From Funneliformis mosseae (Eukaryota > Glomeromycota > Glomeromycetes > Glomerales > Glomeraceae), in contig CAJVPP010003238.1 of assembly GCA_910592005.1 (NCBI GenBank), positions 1 through 12,202 on the forward strand: DNA of 12,202 nucleotides. The letters run 5' to 3'. Numbering within the stretch: position 1 is the stretch's first letter; the number at the start of each line of letters is the position of its first letter. A program made the position numbers and the translations under genes. Positions 1-7,005 of this stretch are shown piece by piece. Below the pieces are notes generated by a model. That model worked only from the letters and a program-made list of their open reading frames with translations, was not told the DNA's origin and did no database searches.

Positions 1-130
1 AAAACGTGACCCTGACCCGACGGGTTTTATCGAATTAGGACTCGTGTCATAAAAATGATAAACCCGACTCGAGAAAAAATTCGAGTCGGGTCGATCAACC
101 CGGGTCAACTCGACCGGCTCGGAGCACTAC
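1..130. repeat. GC-richer dispersed repeat fragment with hairpin, cut by window edge
   Basis: This stretch is much richer in C and G than the DNA after it and is built from variants of ACCCGACTCGA, CCCGGGTCAACTCGA and GACCGGCTCGG. It holds a perfect 11-bp stem, ACCCGACTCGA at 62-72 pairing with TCGAGTCGGGT at 81-91, around an 8-nt loop. A CCCGGG palindrome lies at about 99-104. The sharp change to AT-rich sequence after about 130 suggests one end of an inserted, probably non-autonomous element. The other end lies outside the window, so the type cannot be assigned. Confidence 0.5.
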
Positions 131-404
131 ACCCATCTTTATTATTTGCAAATTATTTTCAATAGGAATAAAATGAAATTTAAAATAGTAAATTAGTTTC
201 GTGTTGGTTACATTTCTTCTTTCTGTCTTTTCAAATTTGGAAATTTACTTTACTAGTGAATCTAAAATAACCAATATATTTGCAATTTTTGAATCAAGAT
301 TTTTCATTAGCGTTACGATTAAATGCAAATTCTGGCCGAAATCTTAATAATTTTATTTGAAGATCGCTCTTGATAATTGCAGTTAGTCCCTTTAACGATC
401 ATTT
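131..404. other. AT-rich stretch without recognisable feature
   Basis: AT-rich DNA with stop codons in all frames. I see no gene, RNA or clear repeat. Confidence 0.6.
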
Positions 405-475
405 GCCAGTTTGTCACGGTGCCAGTTTGTCAAGATGCCAGTTTGTCACAGTGCCAGTTTGTCAAGACGCCAGTT
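405..475 (+). repeat. 16-bp tandem repeat, about 4.5 copies
   Basis: Four full units start at 405, 421, 437 and 453, with a partial fifth at 469. All begin GCCAGTTTGTCA. The last four bases alternate: CGGT, AGAT, CAGT, AGAC. Units 1 and 3 therefore resemble each other, as do units 2 and 4, so the array probably grew by copying a 32-bp dimer. It lies just upstream of a TATA-like box, where an LTR or promoter could carry repeated protein-binding sites. Confidence 0.85.
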
Positions 476-494
476 GGCTTAATTAAAAATTTTT

Positions 495-502
495 TATAAA
501 TA
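495..502 (+). promoter_or_regulatory. TATA-like box
   Basis: TATAAATA lies 20 bp downstream of the 16-bp tandem array. It is the cleanest TATA match with nearby organised sequence in the first kilobase. No open reading frame of useful length follows, so what it would drive is unknown. Confidence 0.3.
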
Positions 503-911
503 CGAGCCAGAAATACTAAAACAGCTCAATATTCCATGCTCGCCTTTAGAATATTTCTTTGAAAACATTCCCTTTGCTATCTTCCCTTTACACCTTCGCG
601 ATAATTTCGATTTTCGCCCTTTTAATTTTATAATTTCGCATTTTGTAACACAATTATTGTTTTATTTTAATTTCCGATTTTATTAGTAATTTATGTTACA
701 ATTTTTATGTAACAGTTTCGTAATTGCGTAGTTTTATTTAATTAGGTCTTAGAAATTGGCATTTACTTAGTTTTATATATTGATTTAACGAAAGTGTAGA
801 GCGCCGACGTTGAGGCGACACTGATTAATTAAATTGATAATATTAAATAAATCCTTGTCAATATTACTTCATTTTTATTCAATTATTACTCATAAAAACC
901 TTCTGCTTACA

Positions 912-1219
912 TTATAAATTGTTTATAAATACATAAACGAAAGAACTGAATACAACAATAGTCAAAAAGGAAATTTGATCTTATGCAATATTTTATTTTC
1001 TAATAAATTATGCGCGCGCGAATTTTTTTAAAAAATAAATTTGAATGTTTATTGCAGGTGAAGTCCTCTTTAGATTCACAACCTATTATTTAATTTCTTT
1101 CAGTTAACCTTCAATATTTATTAGAAATCTTGTTGTTTTTAAATAAATTCTTTCTATTAGGGAATTAATCTCTTAAAATAATCCATAAAATGTTCATTTA
1201 AAATAATTCTTTATTAAGG
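912..1219. other. AT-rich stretch without recognisable feature
   Basis: No open frame, RNA or clear repeat. A short GCGCGCGCG run sits near 1011 in otherwise AT-rich sequence. Confidence 0.6.
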
Positions 1220-1361
1220 ATATGGGAAGATTGCTAGGAAAATCGGGCGCTGTGACTAAAATTAAAACCTTATTACATTTTAATCTAATAACATCAAAAC
1301 TAAATGCAATAAAAACCAAAATGTTGTTAAAAAATTTCTCGAGCTAGCAAACTTCCCATAT
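1220..1361. mobile_element. Small inverted-repeat element (about 142 bp)
   Basis: Bases 1220-1237 (ATATGGGAAGATTGCTAG) and the reverse complement of 1344-1361 match at 17 of 18 positions. Weaker similarity continues outward: TTATTAA lies close outside both ends, allowing a 6-bp length difference. The interior is non-coding AT-rich DNA. This fits a MITE or hairpin-forming repeat. Its right end overlaps the left arm of the larger foldback element that starts near 1357, so the two may be parts of one complex element. No clean target duplication was found. Confidence 0.5.
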
Positions 1362-2480
1362 ATTGTTGTTTAATAAGCGATTCCCACCTCAAAAGTACTT
1401 TAAAGTTTAGACAGTTTCACATGAAAATACGGTAACTCTCGTATATCTTTTAACGTGGTTAAGATTTTGTAATTTCCATTTTAGTAAACACAAATACTGC
1501 GCTGATAAATCTACTGCATTAGAATTAGTGTGGGATCAAATTTGATTTTTCCGAAGGAAATTGAGTTGTATTAAATAAAAAGTTTGATTATAGAAGGTAA
1601 ATCCGATGCTAGTGAAAATATATAATAATTTGTACTCATTCGATAGTAACGAAATATCCTTTTTTGGTGGTTAGTATAGTGACTGAATTTAAAAGAATCA
1701 TTAATAAGCAAACTCTAATTATACGGAAAGTTCTGAATATGTTCTTTTTAGGTAAAAGGTATTTCTTTAAAGTTGTTGTATATAAACTATCTCCCTCACC
1801 TATATAAAACCCTTAAAGACAAGCTAAATATTGGAAGGTAAATGATTTTATTAACCGGTTAAAATAGATGAATTTACCTCTGGCCAAATTCAATTTTCGG
1901 CCAGAATTAAGATTTTTATGATTGCAAAAATATTGTCTTTAATTGCCTTATATTTTTTTGTCCTTTCTTTTTATGAATTTATTTTTCGTCATTTTAATAA
2001 TAAAAGAAATTGATAAATGATCTTAATATACTTTCATATTAATGCAGATAAATATGACAAATCTAAATTCAAAATGAATCCTAATAATTAAATGTTGCCT
2101 CGCTCTACATTAAATCAATACAAATTCAAAATCAAAAATCAAATTAAATTTATCGAATTTATCGGGAAATAAATTATAATCGTAAAGTAAATTTTCCAGG
2201 CGAAACATTTTGGGGCAAAAAATCGAACTACAAGCTCTAGCTAAAAATGACAAAGACAATTTTTTAATCTTGACAATTGTTTCGTTGTAACCAGTTTGAT
2301 TTAAATGGTAATTTCACATGAACGTAAGTTTATTTGTCCAATTCGTATCGGCGCAATTTTTTGACTTGATTGTTTACCTAAATAATTACTTAACCAGGTA
2401 CGAGGGTTACCGTTTCCACGTGAAAATGTTATATAAATACTTTTTGGGGGAAGAGAATCACTTCTTTTTAAACAATATAT
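1357..2480. mobile_element. Diverged foldback element with long terminal inverted repeats
   Basis: The left arm (about 1357-1507) and the reverse complement of the right arm (about 2347-2480) share a colinear series of blocks. These are ATATATTG then TTTAA at the outer ends, GATTC followed by a C-rich run and AAAAGTA, TTTCAC(A/G)TG, CGGTAAC(T/C)CTCGTA, GGTTAAG, GTAAACA and TGCGC(T/C)GATA. Order and orientation are kept with small indels, so the arms are a genuine, old inverted repeat of about 130-150 bp. The roughly 840-bp centre has no open frame. It holds a fragment of the AACCGGTT-type MITE at 1844-1938. The long arms and empty centre fit a non-autonomous foldback or Mutator-like element, but the superfamily is not established and no target duplication is visible. 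Confidence 0.55.
1844..1938 (-). mobile_element. Truncated copy of the 3598-3876 hAT-type MITE
   Basis: This segment matches the reverse complement of about 3707-3803. It includes TTAACCGGTTAAAATAGATG and an uninterrupted identical run of about 28 bases at 1902-1929, with scattered substitutions elsewhere. Similarity stops abruptly on both sides and neither MITE end is present, so it is an internal fragment. It lies inside the 1357-2480 foldback element. Confidence 0.8.
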
Positions 2481-3105
2481 CTTAAAAAATCATTTTTATC
2501 ACATTATCCTAAAAAAATATTATTTTTTAAAGATTATTCTCCTAAAAGAAGAATTTATTTTAAATCGAATTATCATTTTACCATGATCATAAATTCTAGT
2601 GGAAGTGATCGCCATCTTAATTGAAGACATGAAGACGTTAACCGTAATTAAAGTGTTTCGTCCTCGAAGTTGCTGCAGCGAATTCCGTTCCTCCGGATTT
2701 ACAAATTAAGATACATTGAAAAAAGTTTTAGAGGAAAGAAAATCTTTGAATCTATAGGTTATTAGATCTCAGCATTAGTAGTATTATGAGGTGGAAGAAT
2801 TTATAGAAAATATGTTCGTGCCAACTTTATGGTTTTCTATCCAACATTGTCCCTTAGTATGAATTCAATTTAGGAAAAATTATCATTAAATTAATAAGCA
2901 GCAGCTATAATTGAGAAATTTAACTTTTAATTCAGAGAAGAGAGAAGAGAAGAAAATTTCCGATTTTATTAGGCATACTATTATCCGAATCTAATTGATA
3001 TTGACAATTCTGCTAAATATTCGAATGACGTGGAATCATTTGTTGTAATCGAGATGCTGAAATGGAAGAAAGTTATCGTGATGATGAGATGCTTCGGAAA
3101 AATCG
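2481..3105. other. AT-rich stretch without recognisable gene
   Basis: No coding frame of note. A short purine-only run (GAGAAGAGAGAAGAGAAGAAAA) lies at about 2935-2956. Nothing else stands out. Confidence 0.55.
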
Positions 3106-3438
3106 TTATATCATCAAGTAGCTTTGATAATTTCCAAGGTGAAGAATCGTCGTTTTCTTAGTTCGTAATTTCTCTGGGTCTTGATAAACCTGATATCTGT
3201 CACGTGCTCTAGAAAGGATGTATATTATTGGTAATTCTGAATCGATGGAAATATGTTGGCTCCTATTACGAATAGGAAATCCTTCATAATTTGGTTTGGG
3301 TATGCCTGAGAAATTTGCACAAGTTAGTTGTATGGTGGATTCTTTAAGGTAAGGATAACTACTGCTTAAGAAATGCAAGTTGTCTTCATATGTATTTATT
3401 TTTTTTATGCTAAATTTTGTTTCAGAAAACACTTCCAT
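3106..3438 (-). CDS. Hypothetical orphan protein, about 110 residues
   Basis: An uninterrupted minus-strand frame starts at the ATG at 3438-3436 and ends with TAA just below 3106. The frame stays open upstream of that ATG to about 3509. In DNA this AT-rich, about 130 codons without a stop is unlikely by chance. The predicted protein has a mixed, soluble-looking composition, unlike the Phe/Ile/Lys-only runs of most chance frames here. I recognise no domain, signal peptide or membrane segment. I chose this ATG because it is the first in the open frame; TTG-initiated extensions are not expected in a fungus. A 15-bp hairpin (GGACAT/ATGTCC, 3441-3455) sits just upstream. It could be a small gene, one exon of a larger one, or a relic. 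Confidence 0.3.
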   Translation of the reverse strand: MEVFSETKFSIKKINTYEDNLHFLSSSYPYLKESTIQLTCANFSGIPKPNYEGFPIRNRSQHISIDSELPIIYILSRARDRYQVYQDPEKLRTKKTTILHLGNYQSYLMI

Positions 3439-3589
3439 GCGGACATAAAATGTCCTCAAATTGAAATGAAGTTTAACATGGCATGGTTGTGAACACTTAA
3501 TTTTGAAATACTACGTATTCGCAAATTTAAAATTAAAACGTAAAAAAATCAAATGTTTTATTGAAGTTAGAAAAGCAATAACTAGTTGT

Positions 3590-3597
3590 GATCATTG
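3590..3597. repeat. Left 8-bp target site duplication
   Basis: GATCATTG directly precedes the MITE and is repeated exactly at 3877-3884. Eight-base duplications are the hAT superfamily signature. Confidence 0.9.
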
Positions 3598-3876
3598 TAG
3601 AGGTTTGAACCGGCCGAAAATTCTTTAACCGGTTAATAACCGGTTAAAATATTTGTTAACCGATTAATTAACCGGTTAAAATTATCTTTGTAAATTTGGC
3701 CAGAGTTAGACAATAATTTGCAATCATAAAAATCTTAATTCTGGCTGGAAAATGAATTTCGGCCAGATTTAAATTCATCTATTTTAACCGGTTAAAAAAA
3801 ATCTTTAGCCGGTTAACATGTTAACCGTTTTAACCGGTTAATTGACCGGTTAAAAATTAACCGGTTCCAACCTCTA
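3598..3876. mobile_element. Complete hAT-type MITE (279 bp)
   Basis: The element begins TAGAGGTT and ends AACCTCTA. The terminal inverted repeats match at 15 of 16 bases. It is flanked by a perfect 8-bp duplication, GATCATTG, at 3590-3597 and 3877-3884. Terminal repeats starting TAGAGG or CAGGGG together with 8-bp duplications are typical of the hAT superfamily. The subterminal regions carry six exact copies of the palindrome AACCGGTT plus variants, arranged toward both ends, as expected for transposase-binding sites. There is no coding capacity, so mobility would need a transposase from elsewhere. The matching target copies suggest fairly recent insertion. An internal fragment of the same family lies at 1844-1938. 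Confidence 0.9.
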
Positions 3877-3884
3877 GATCATTG
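3877..3884. repeat. Right 8-bp target site duplication
   Basis: GATCATTG, identical to 3590-3597. Joined, the empty site reads TGTGATCA-T-TGATCACA, so the insertion is inside a palindrome. Confidence 0.9.
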
Positions 3885-4135
3885 ATCACAAGAACTAGCA
3901 CAGGTTATCTCACGAATTAATCAAATAATTACGTGAAAATTGATTTTTATATATTTACATGAGTTTGATCAAAGTTTATTTATTTATAAGCGCAATTTTT
4001 TCAATAAATCATTTGTATTTATACGCTTATTTCTATAAAAATTCTCGAAGAAATAAATGATGTGATTTGCGTACTTAATAAATTCCAACGCCTGAGGGAA
4101 AATTGAATTTTTGAGAATAATTTTCTTGTCTTCTG
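3885..4135. other. AT-rich stretch upstream of the Crinkler-type pseudogene
   Basis: No clear exon. If the pseudogene once had an N-terminal header exon it should lie here or further upstream, but I cannot recognise one. Stops interrupt all frames. Confidence 0.45.
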
Positions 4136-4398
4136 GTATGTTTAAAAATATTATGTCTTCTATTTTTGTTATCTCAACTAACTTTTCTTTGTCTTTTAAT
4201 CCAATTTAGACGATGAAATTGAACATCAAGTAAGCTTTATATCATAGTAAATAACGAACATGCACTGTGACATTAATATTGAACATCTTAAACTTCTTAG
4301 GACTCAAAGGAAAAAGAAAATTTTAGGAAGAGTGTAAGATAAACATTTGTTTGATTTCATGCACTCGTTCTTACAAGTACTTTTGTTTTATTAGTTAG
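4136..4398 (+). other. Candidate 5' splice structure of the Crinkler-type pseudogene
   Basis: Splice-like signals occur in series. A GTATGT donor at 4136 runs to TTTAG at 4209 (74 nt), with CTAAC about 30 nt before the end. A 20-nt exon follows at 4210-4229. A GTAAGC donor at 4230 runs to CTTAG at 4300 (71 nt). A 33-nt exon follows at 4301-4333. A GTAAGA donor at 4334 runs to TTAG at 4394 or 4398. Using the 4398 acceptor, one frame passes through both small exons and into the frame that reaches the ATG at 4448. The intron sizes match each other and the 73-nt intron at the gene's 3' end. This is prediction from splice motifs only. Confidence 0.4.
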
Positions 4399-4632
4399 CA
4401 CATTCTCAATACCAAATAAAAAGAAATTTAGTGTCAACAGTACAATAATGCCGTGGGAAAATAAAAATGTCTATTTCGTGGACCGGGCCGAAACGAACGA
4501 AAAATTAATCGAATTAATTTGTGAAGGTGAATATGTGATGTAACACGGTACACGCAAGTTTTACTTACTATTGCGTTGCTTGAGAAGTGAACACTAATTT
4601 TCTTATTCTTGTTTCTCCATTCTGCTAAATAG

Positions 4633-4953
4633 TTATGCCTTAGCTATTTATCTGAAAGTGTTGATAAATTTTGGACGATTGTTGCCAGAAGTATCAGGAG
4701 GCAACTAGCTAATAAATATAAGATTGAACTCGGGGATACTAAATCTTTTAAATCTTATAATATTGTTATGGAAACATTTGACGACATAATGGAAGTATTT
4801 TCGGACAATGCAGAGATTTGGAGTTATTTTAATGGGGGTAGAAAGAACATAGTTCTTTTCTTTGACGATATAGATATTTTACTTTCATCAAGACTCGACA
4901 AAGTCTGCAACTTGTTCTTATCTAACCTTCGTGTTATTAAACCGGACCTTTAA
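4633..4953 (+). pseudogene. Walker B segment of the NTPase relic
   Basis: This is the longest uninterrupted part of the pseudogene upstream of the transposon, 107 codons. It begins directly after an AAATAG that could be a splice acceptor (4632), because the frame is closed by that TAG. The N-terminal half is basic and helical-looking. Then come an acidic FDDIMEVF stretch and the hydrophobic strand with two acidic residues that marks Walker B. The ATG at 4768 is internal and should not be taken as a start. The frame ends at a TAA (4954); homologous coding sense resumes in another frame at 4962 with SVIGIGIFSIL, so the stop results from a frameshift. Confidence 0.65.
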
Positions 4954-6111
4954 ATGTAATAAAATCCGTCATTGGAATTGGCATATTCAGCATCTTAGAT
5001 TTGAACATGTCATATCGGTCTCTGTCACCATTCAATATTAACTATGCATTTGCAAAACCCGAATTTCACCAATGAACAAGTAAAACTTATTTTTAAGGAT
5101 TTATGAATGACCATGGCTTAAAAACGATGATCGGATCGTAGATGATATCTACACATCGACGAACGGATATGTTATCTGTGCAACTGTTTTCAGTGATCAA
5201 ATGTCATGTATAATGGTCTAGATAAGATCCTAGGCTCCCATGCCAGCATTTTTTTTTTATGCAGTAATTTTATAGTTCATATTGTTAATTATGTGAATTC
5301 TTTTTTAATAGACATACTGGTCTTGTGAAGTTGAAGAAATTAATGGAGAATATTCATCATGGATACTTTACAAAATCTATAATTTGGGAACGGAAATTTC
5401 TAATTATTCAACATTTTCGAGAATGATCAAATCTTTAATGTCGGATGATGCTTGAGACGCCATGAATCTACTTCGTACTAGATTTCTTGGTTCCCTTAAT
5501 CCCGTGAGAATCATGACTATAATGAACTTGCATTAGTCAGGTTTCAGGCATCCGAAGGTGTCTTGATATATGAAGTAGACCTACGAAATTCAAAATATTT
5601 AGAATCACTTCTCCGTTCATAGATTTATATTCTTCCGGTAATTTATCATTCCTAATTAATACCCAACATCTCCACTAAATGTGGCTCCCCTGCGAAATGA
5701 CAACGATCTGGACATTTTATGTATTTTAAAGGAGGCACTCTGCTACTTCGATAAAGATATAATCCAAATGGGATCATCTCGATCGTTCAAAATTGCGTCT
5801 GAACTTGTTAGTGGCAAGACAAAAATGTGAGTTCCACGAGAAAACACCTATGGAAATGAGTTATATAGGATTCTTGTAAACTGGCTTTCCAAGGAAGGTA
5901 TTGAAATTACCGGACAATGTCACCTAAAGATAAACAGTAATAACTTATATAGTGGTTAAGATGACCAATTAATACTTCTCGAATTATTAGCAACTCCAAC
6001 GAAAATACAGCTCGATGTACATTATGATCGCGTACTTGTTTATGCAAAAAGTCTTTCCGTGACTGAGACATGGGTCATCAAATTTACGTGTGAAGATGAT
6101 GCTGAATTTTA

Positions 6112-6119
6112 CCTCTATT
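6112..6119. repeat. Left target duplication of the 878-bp hAT-type element
   Basis: CCTCTATT here pairs with CCCCTATT at 6998-7005 (7 of 8, or 8 of 9 including the preceding A). One copy belongs to the interrupted reading frame. Confidence 0.75.
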
Positions 6120-6141
6120 TAGGAATGGTAACGGTCGGTCG

Positions 6142-6196
6142 TGGTCGGTCAACGGTCGGTCAACGGTCGGTCAACGGTTGGTCAACGGTTGGTCAA
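6142..6196 (+). repeat. 11-bp tandem repeat, five copies
   Basis: Units start at 6142, 6153, 6164, 6175 and 6186. The consensus is CGGTCGGTCAA; the last two carry CGGTTGGTCAA. The array is the left subterminal region of the hAT-type element and probably once bound its transposase. Confidence 0.9.
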
Positions 6197-6208
6197 AGGC
6201 CTTTGACC
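6191..6208. repeat. Perfect 18-bp palindrome
   Basis: GGTCAAAGGCCTTTGACC reads the same on both strands. With one mismatch the pairing extends outward (GGTTGGTC against GACCGACC), so the tandem array can fold against the GACC-rich sequence that follows. Confidence 0.9.
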
Positions 6209-6494
6209 GACCGACCGGTTAACTGACCGATTTTAACTGACCGGTTGACTGACCGGTTAATAATAATATAATTGAGCAGTTTTGACTTAATAGAAATTTT
6301 AATTTAGTCAAATATTATAATTTTGATTCTTGCTTCAATACTTGTTGGCATGACTTTTTTTTTAAAATTACTTCGTCATTTTTATTTAGTAATGCGGAAT
6401 TTAATTATTTTTAAAATTTAAAAATTTTAATTTATAAATAATTAAAATAAAATGTTGATTTTATTAATTTAATACAAAATGTTTTTACTATTTA

Positions 6495-6900
6495 CAGCAA
6501 AATTCAAAGTATGCGGGATACTCGGCAAATTTGATGCCGAATATTTGTCGGGTTGTCGGTCGGCAGTTTCAAAAAAATATCAATAAACACGTGATAACCA
6601 ATCATGATACACTATTTACTATTCAGTTTTCTTTTTTTTCCATTTCATTTCTCTTGCTTGACAAGTGCAATTTTGACCATAATTATTTTGACAATCTAAG
6701 CAAATAAGACAAATAGGACATGCAATTCCATTTTTTGTAAGAGTATTACAATGAAAATTTTAATAGTCGTATAAAAAATCTAATTTATATAAAACACGAG
6801 TTACACTAATAATATATTTAACGTGTTATTGATACCCGACAACCCGACAAATACCCGGCATAAAATTTGTCGAGTGTCCCGCATACTTTGAATTTTGCTA
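6495..6900. mobile_element. Nested 406-bp inverted-repeat element with TA ends (Tc1/mariner-like MITE)
   Basis: The terminal inverted repeats are about 65 bp (6495-6559 and 6836-6900). They share GCAAAATTCAAAGTATGCGG and later ATTTGTCGGGTTGTCGG, with only a handful of substitutions, so the arms are close to identical. TA lies just outside both ends (6493-6494, 6901-6902), as for Tc1/mariner insertions, and the CAG start with a CAAAGTATGCGG core resembles that superfamily's ends. The duplication is only two bases, so superfamily assignment is tentative. It sits wholly inside the 6120-6997 element and is therefore younger. A Cys-rich coding relic lies inside on the minus strand. Confidence 0.8.
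6619..6825 (-). pseudogene. Cys-rich small peptide relic inside the nested element
   Basis: The minus-strand frame from 6825 to the TAG at 6619-6621 is open for 21 codons, has one TAA (6760-6762), then runs 46 codons. The second part has ACPICLICLDC followed by a Cys-x-Cys and a lysine-rich end (KWKKKKTE). That spacing (CxxCxxCxxC, then CxC, with an earlier HC) looks like a metal-binding knuckle. The residues before the stop run on smoothly in character, which suggests one ancestral frame broken by a nonsense change. No ATG begins it. It may be the tail of a transposase or captured host coding sequence; I do not recognise the family. Confidence 0.4.
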
Positions 6901-6997
6901 TAAAACATGGTTGTTCAGTCTCAAGTAAGTCGGTCAACCGGTCGGTCACGGTTATGACCAGTTATGACCGATCATGACCGTGACCATTAGCATCCTA

Positions 6998-7005
6998 CCC
7001 CTATT
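6998..7005. repeat. Right target duplication of the 878-bp hAT-type element
   Basis: CCCCTATT, one mismatch from CCTCTATT at 6112-6119. The mismatch suggests the insertion is not very recent. Confidence 0.75.

Larger units (their letters stand above)
405..911 (+). mobile_element. Possible solo LTR or orphan promoter region
   Basis: In order, the stretch has a 16-bp tandem array, a TATAAATA box at 495-502, about 340 bp with no open frame, an AATAAA at 846-851 and a TTACA ending near 911. This is the order expected of a solo LTR (enhancer repeats, TATA box, poly-A signal). It is only a candidate: I found no matching 5-bp target duplication and no convincing TG...CA boundaries, and no internal retrotransposon coding region lies beside it. 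A decayed promoter plus 5' leader would look much the same. Confidence 0.25.
6120..6997. mobile_element. hAT-type non-autonomous element inside the pseudogene (878 bp, including a nested insert)
   Basis: The ends are TAGGAATGGTAACGGTC and, in reverse complement, TAGGATGCTAATGGTCACGGTC. They match apart from a 5-base gap and one substitution. Near-identical 8-bp duplications flank it. Removing the element and one duplication joins 6119 to 7006 and restores the host frame exactly (the split TGG codon of a Tyr-Trp-Ser-Asp stretch), which independently confirms the boundaries. The left subterminal region has five 11-bp CGGTCGGTCAA-type repeats (6142-6196) running into a palindrome, then GACCGGTT motifs. 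The right side has CGGTCAC and TGACCG repeats. No transposase frame remains. About 406 bp of its length is a second transposon at 6495-6900, so the original was about 470 bp. Confidence 0.85.

Noticed and set aside
405..475. CRISPR-like array
   Set aside because: The units are directly adjacent with no spacers, in eukaryotic-type DNA with introns; it is a simple tandem repeat.
4768..4953. Short ATG-initiated frame as a stand-alone gene
   Set aside because: The frame is open upstream to 4633 and its content is the Walker B part of the larger NTPase relic; the ATG is internal.
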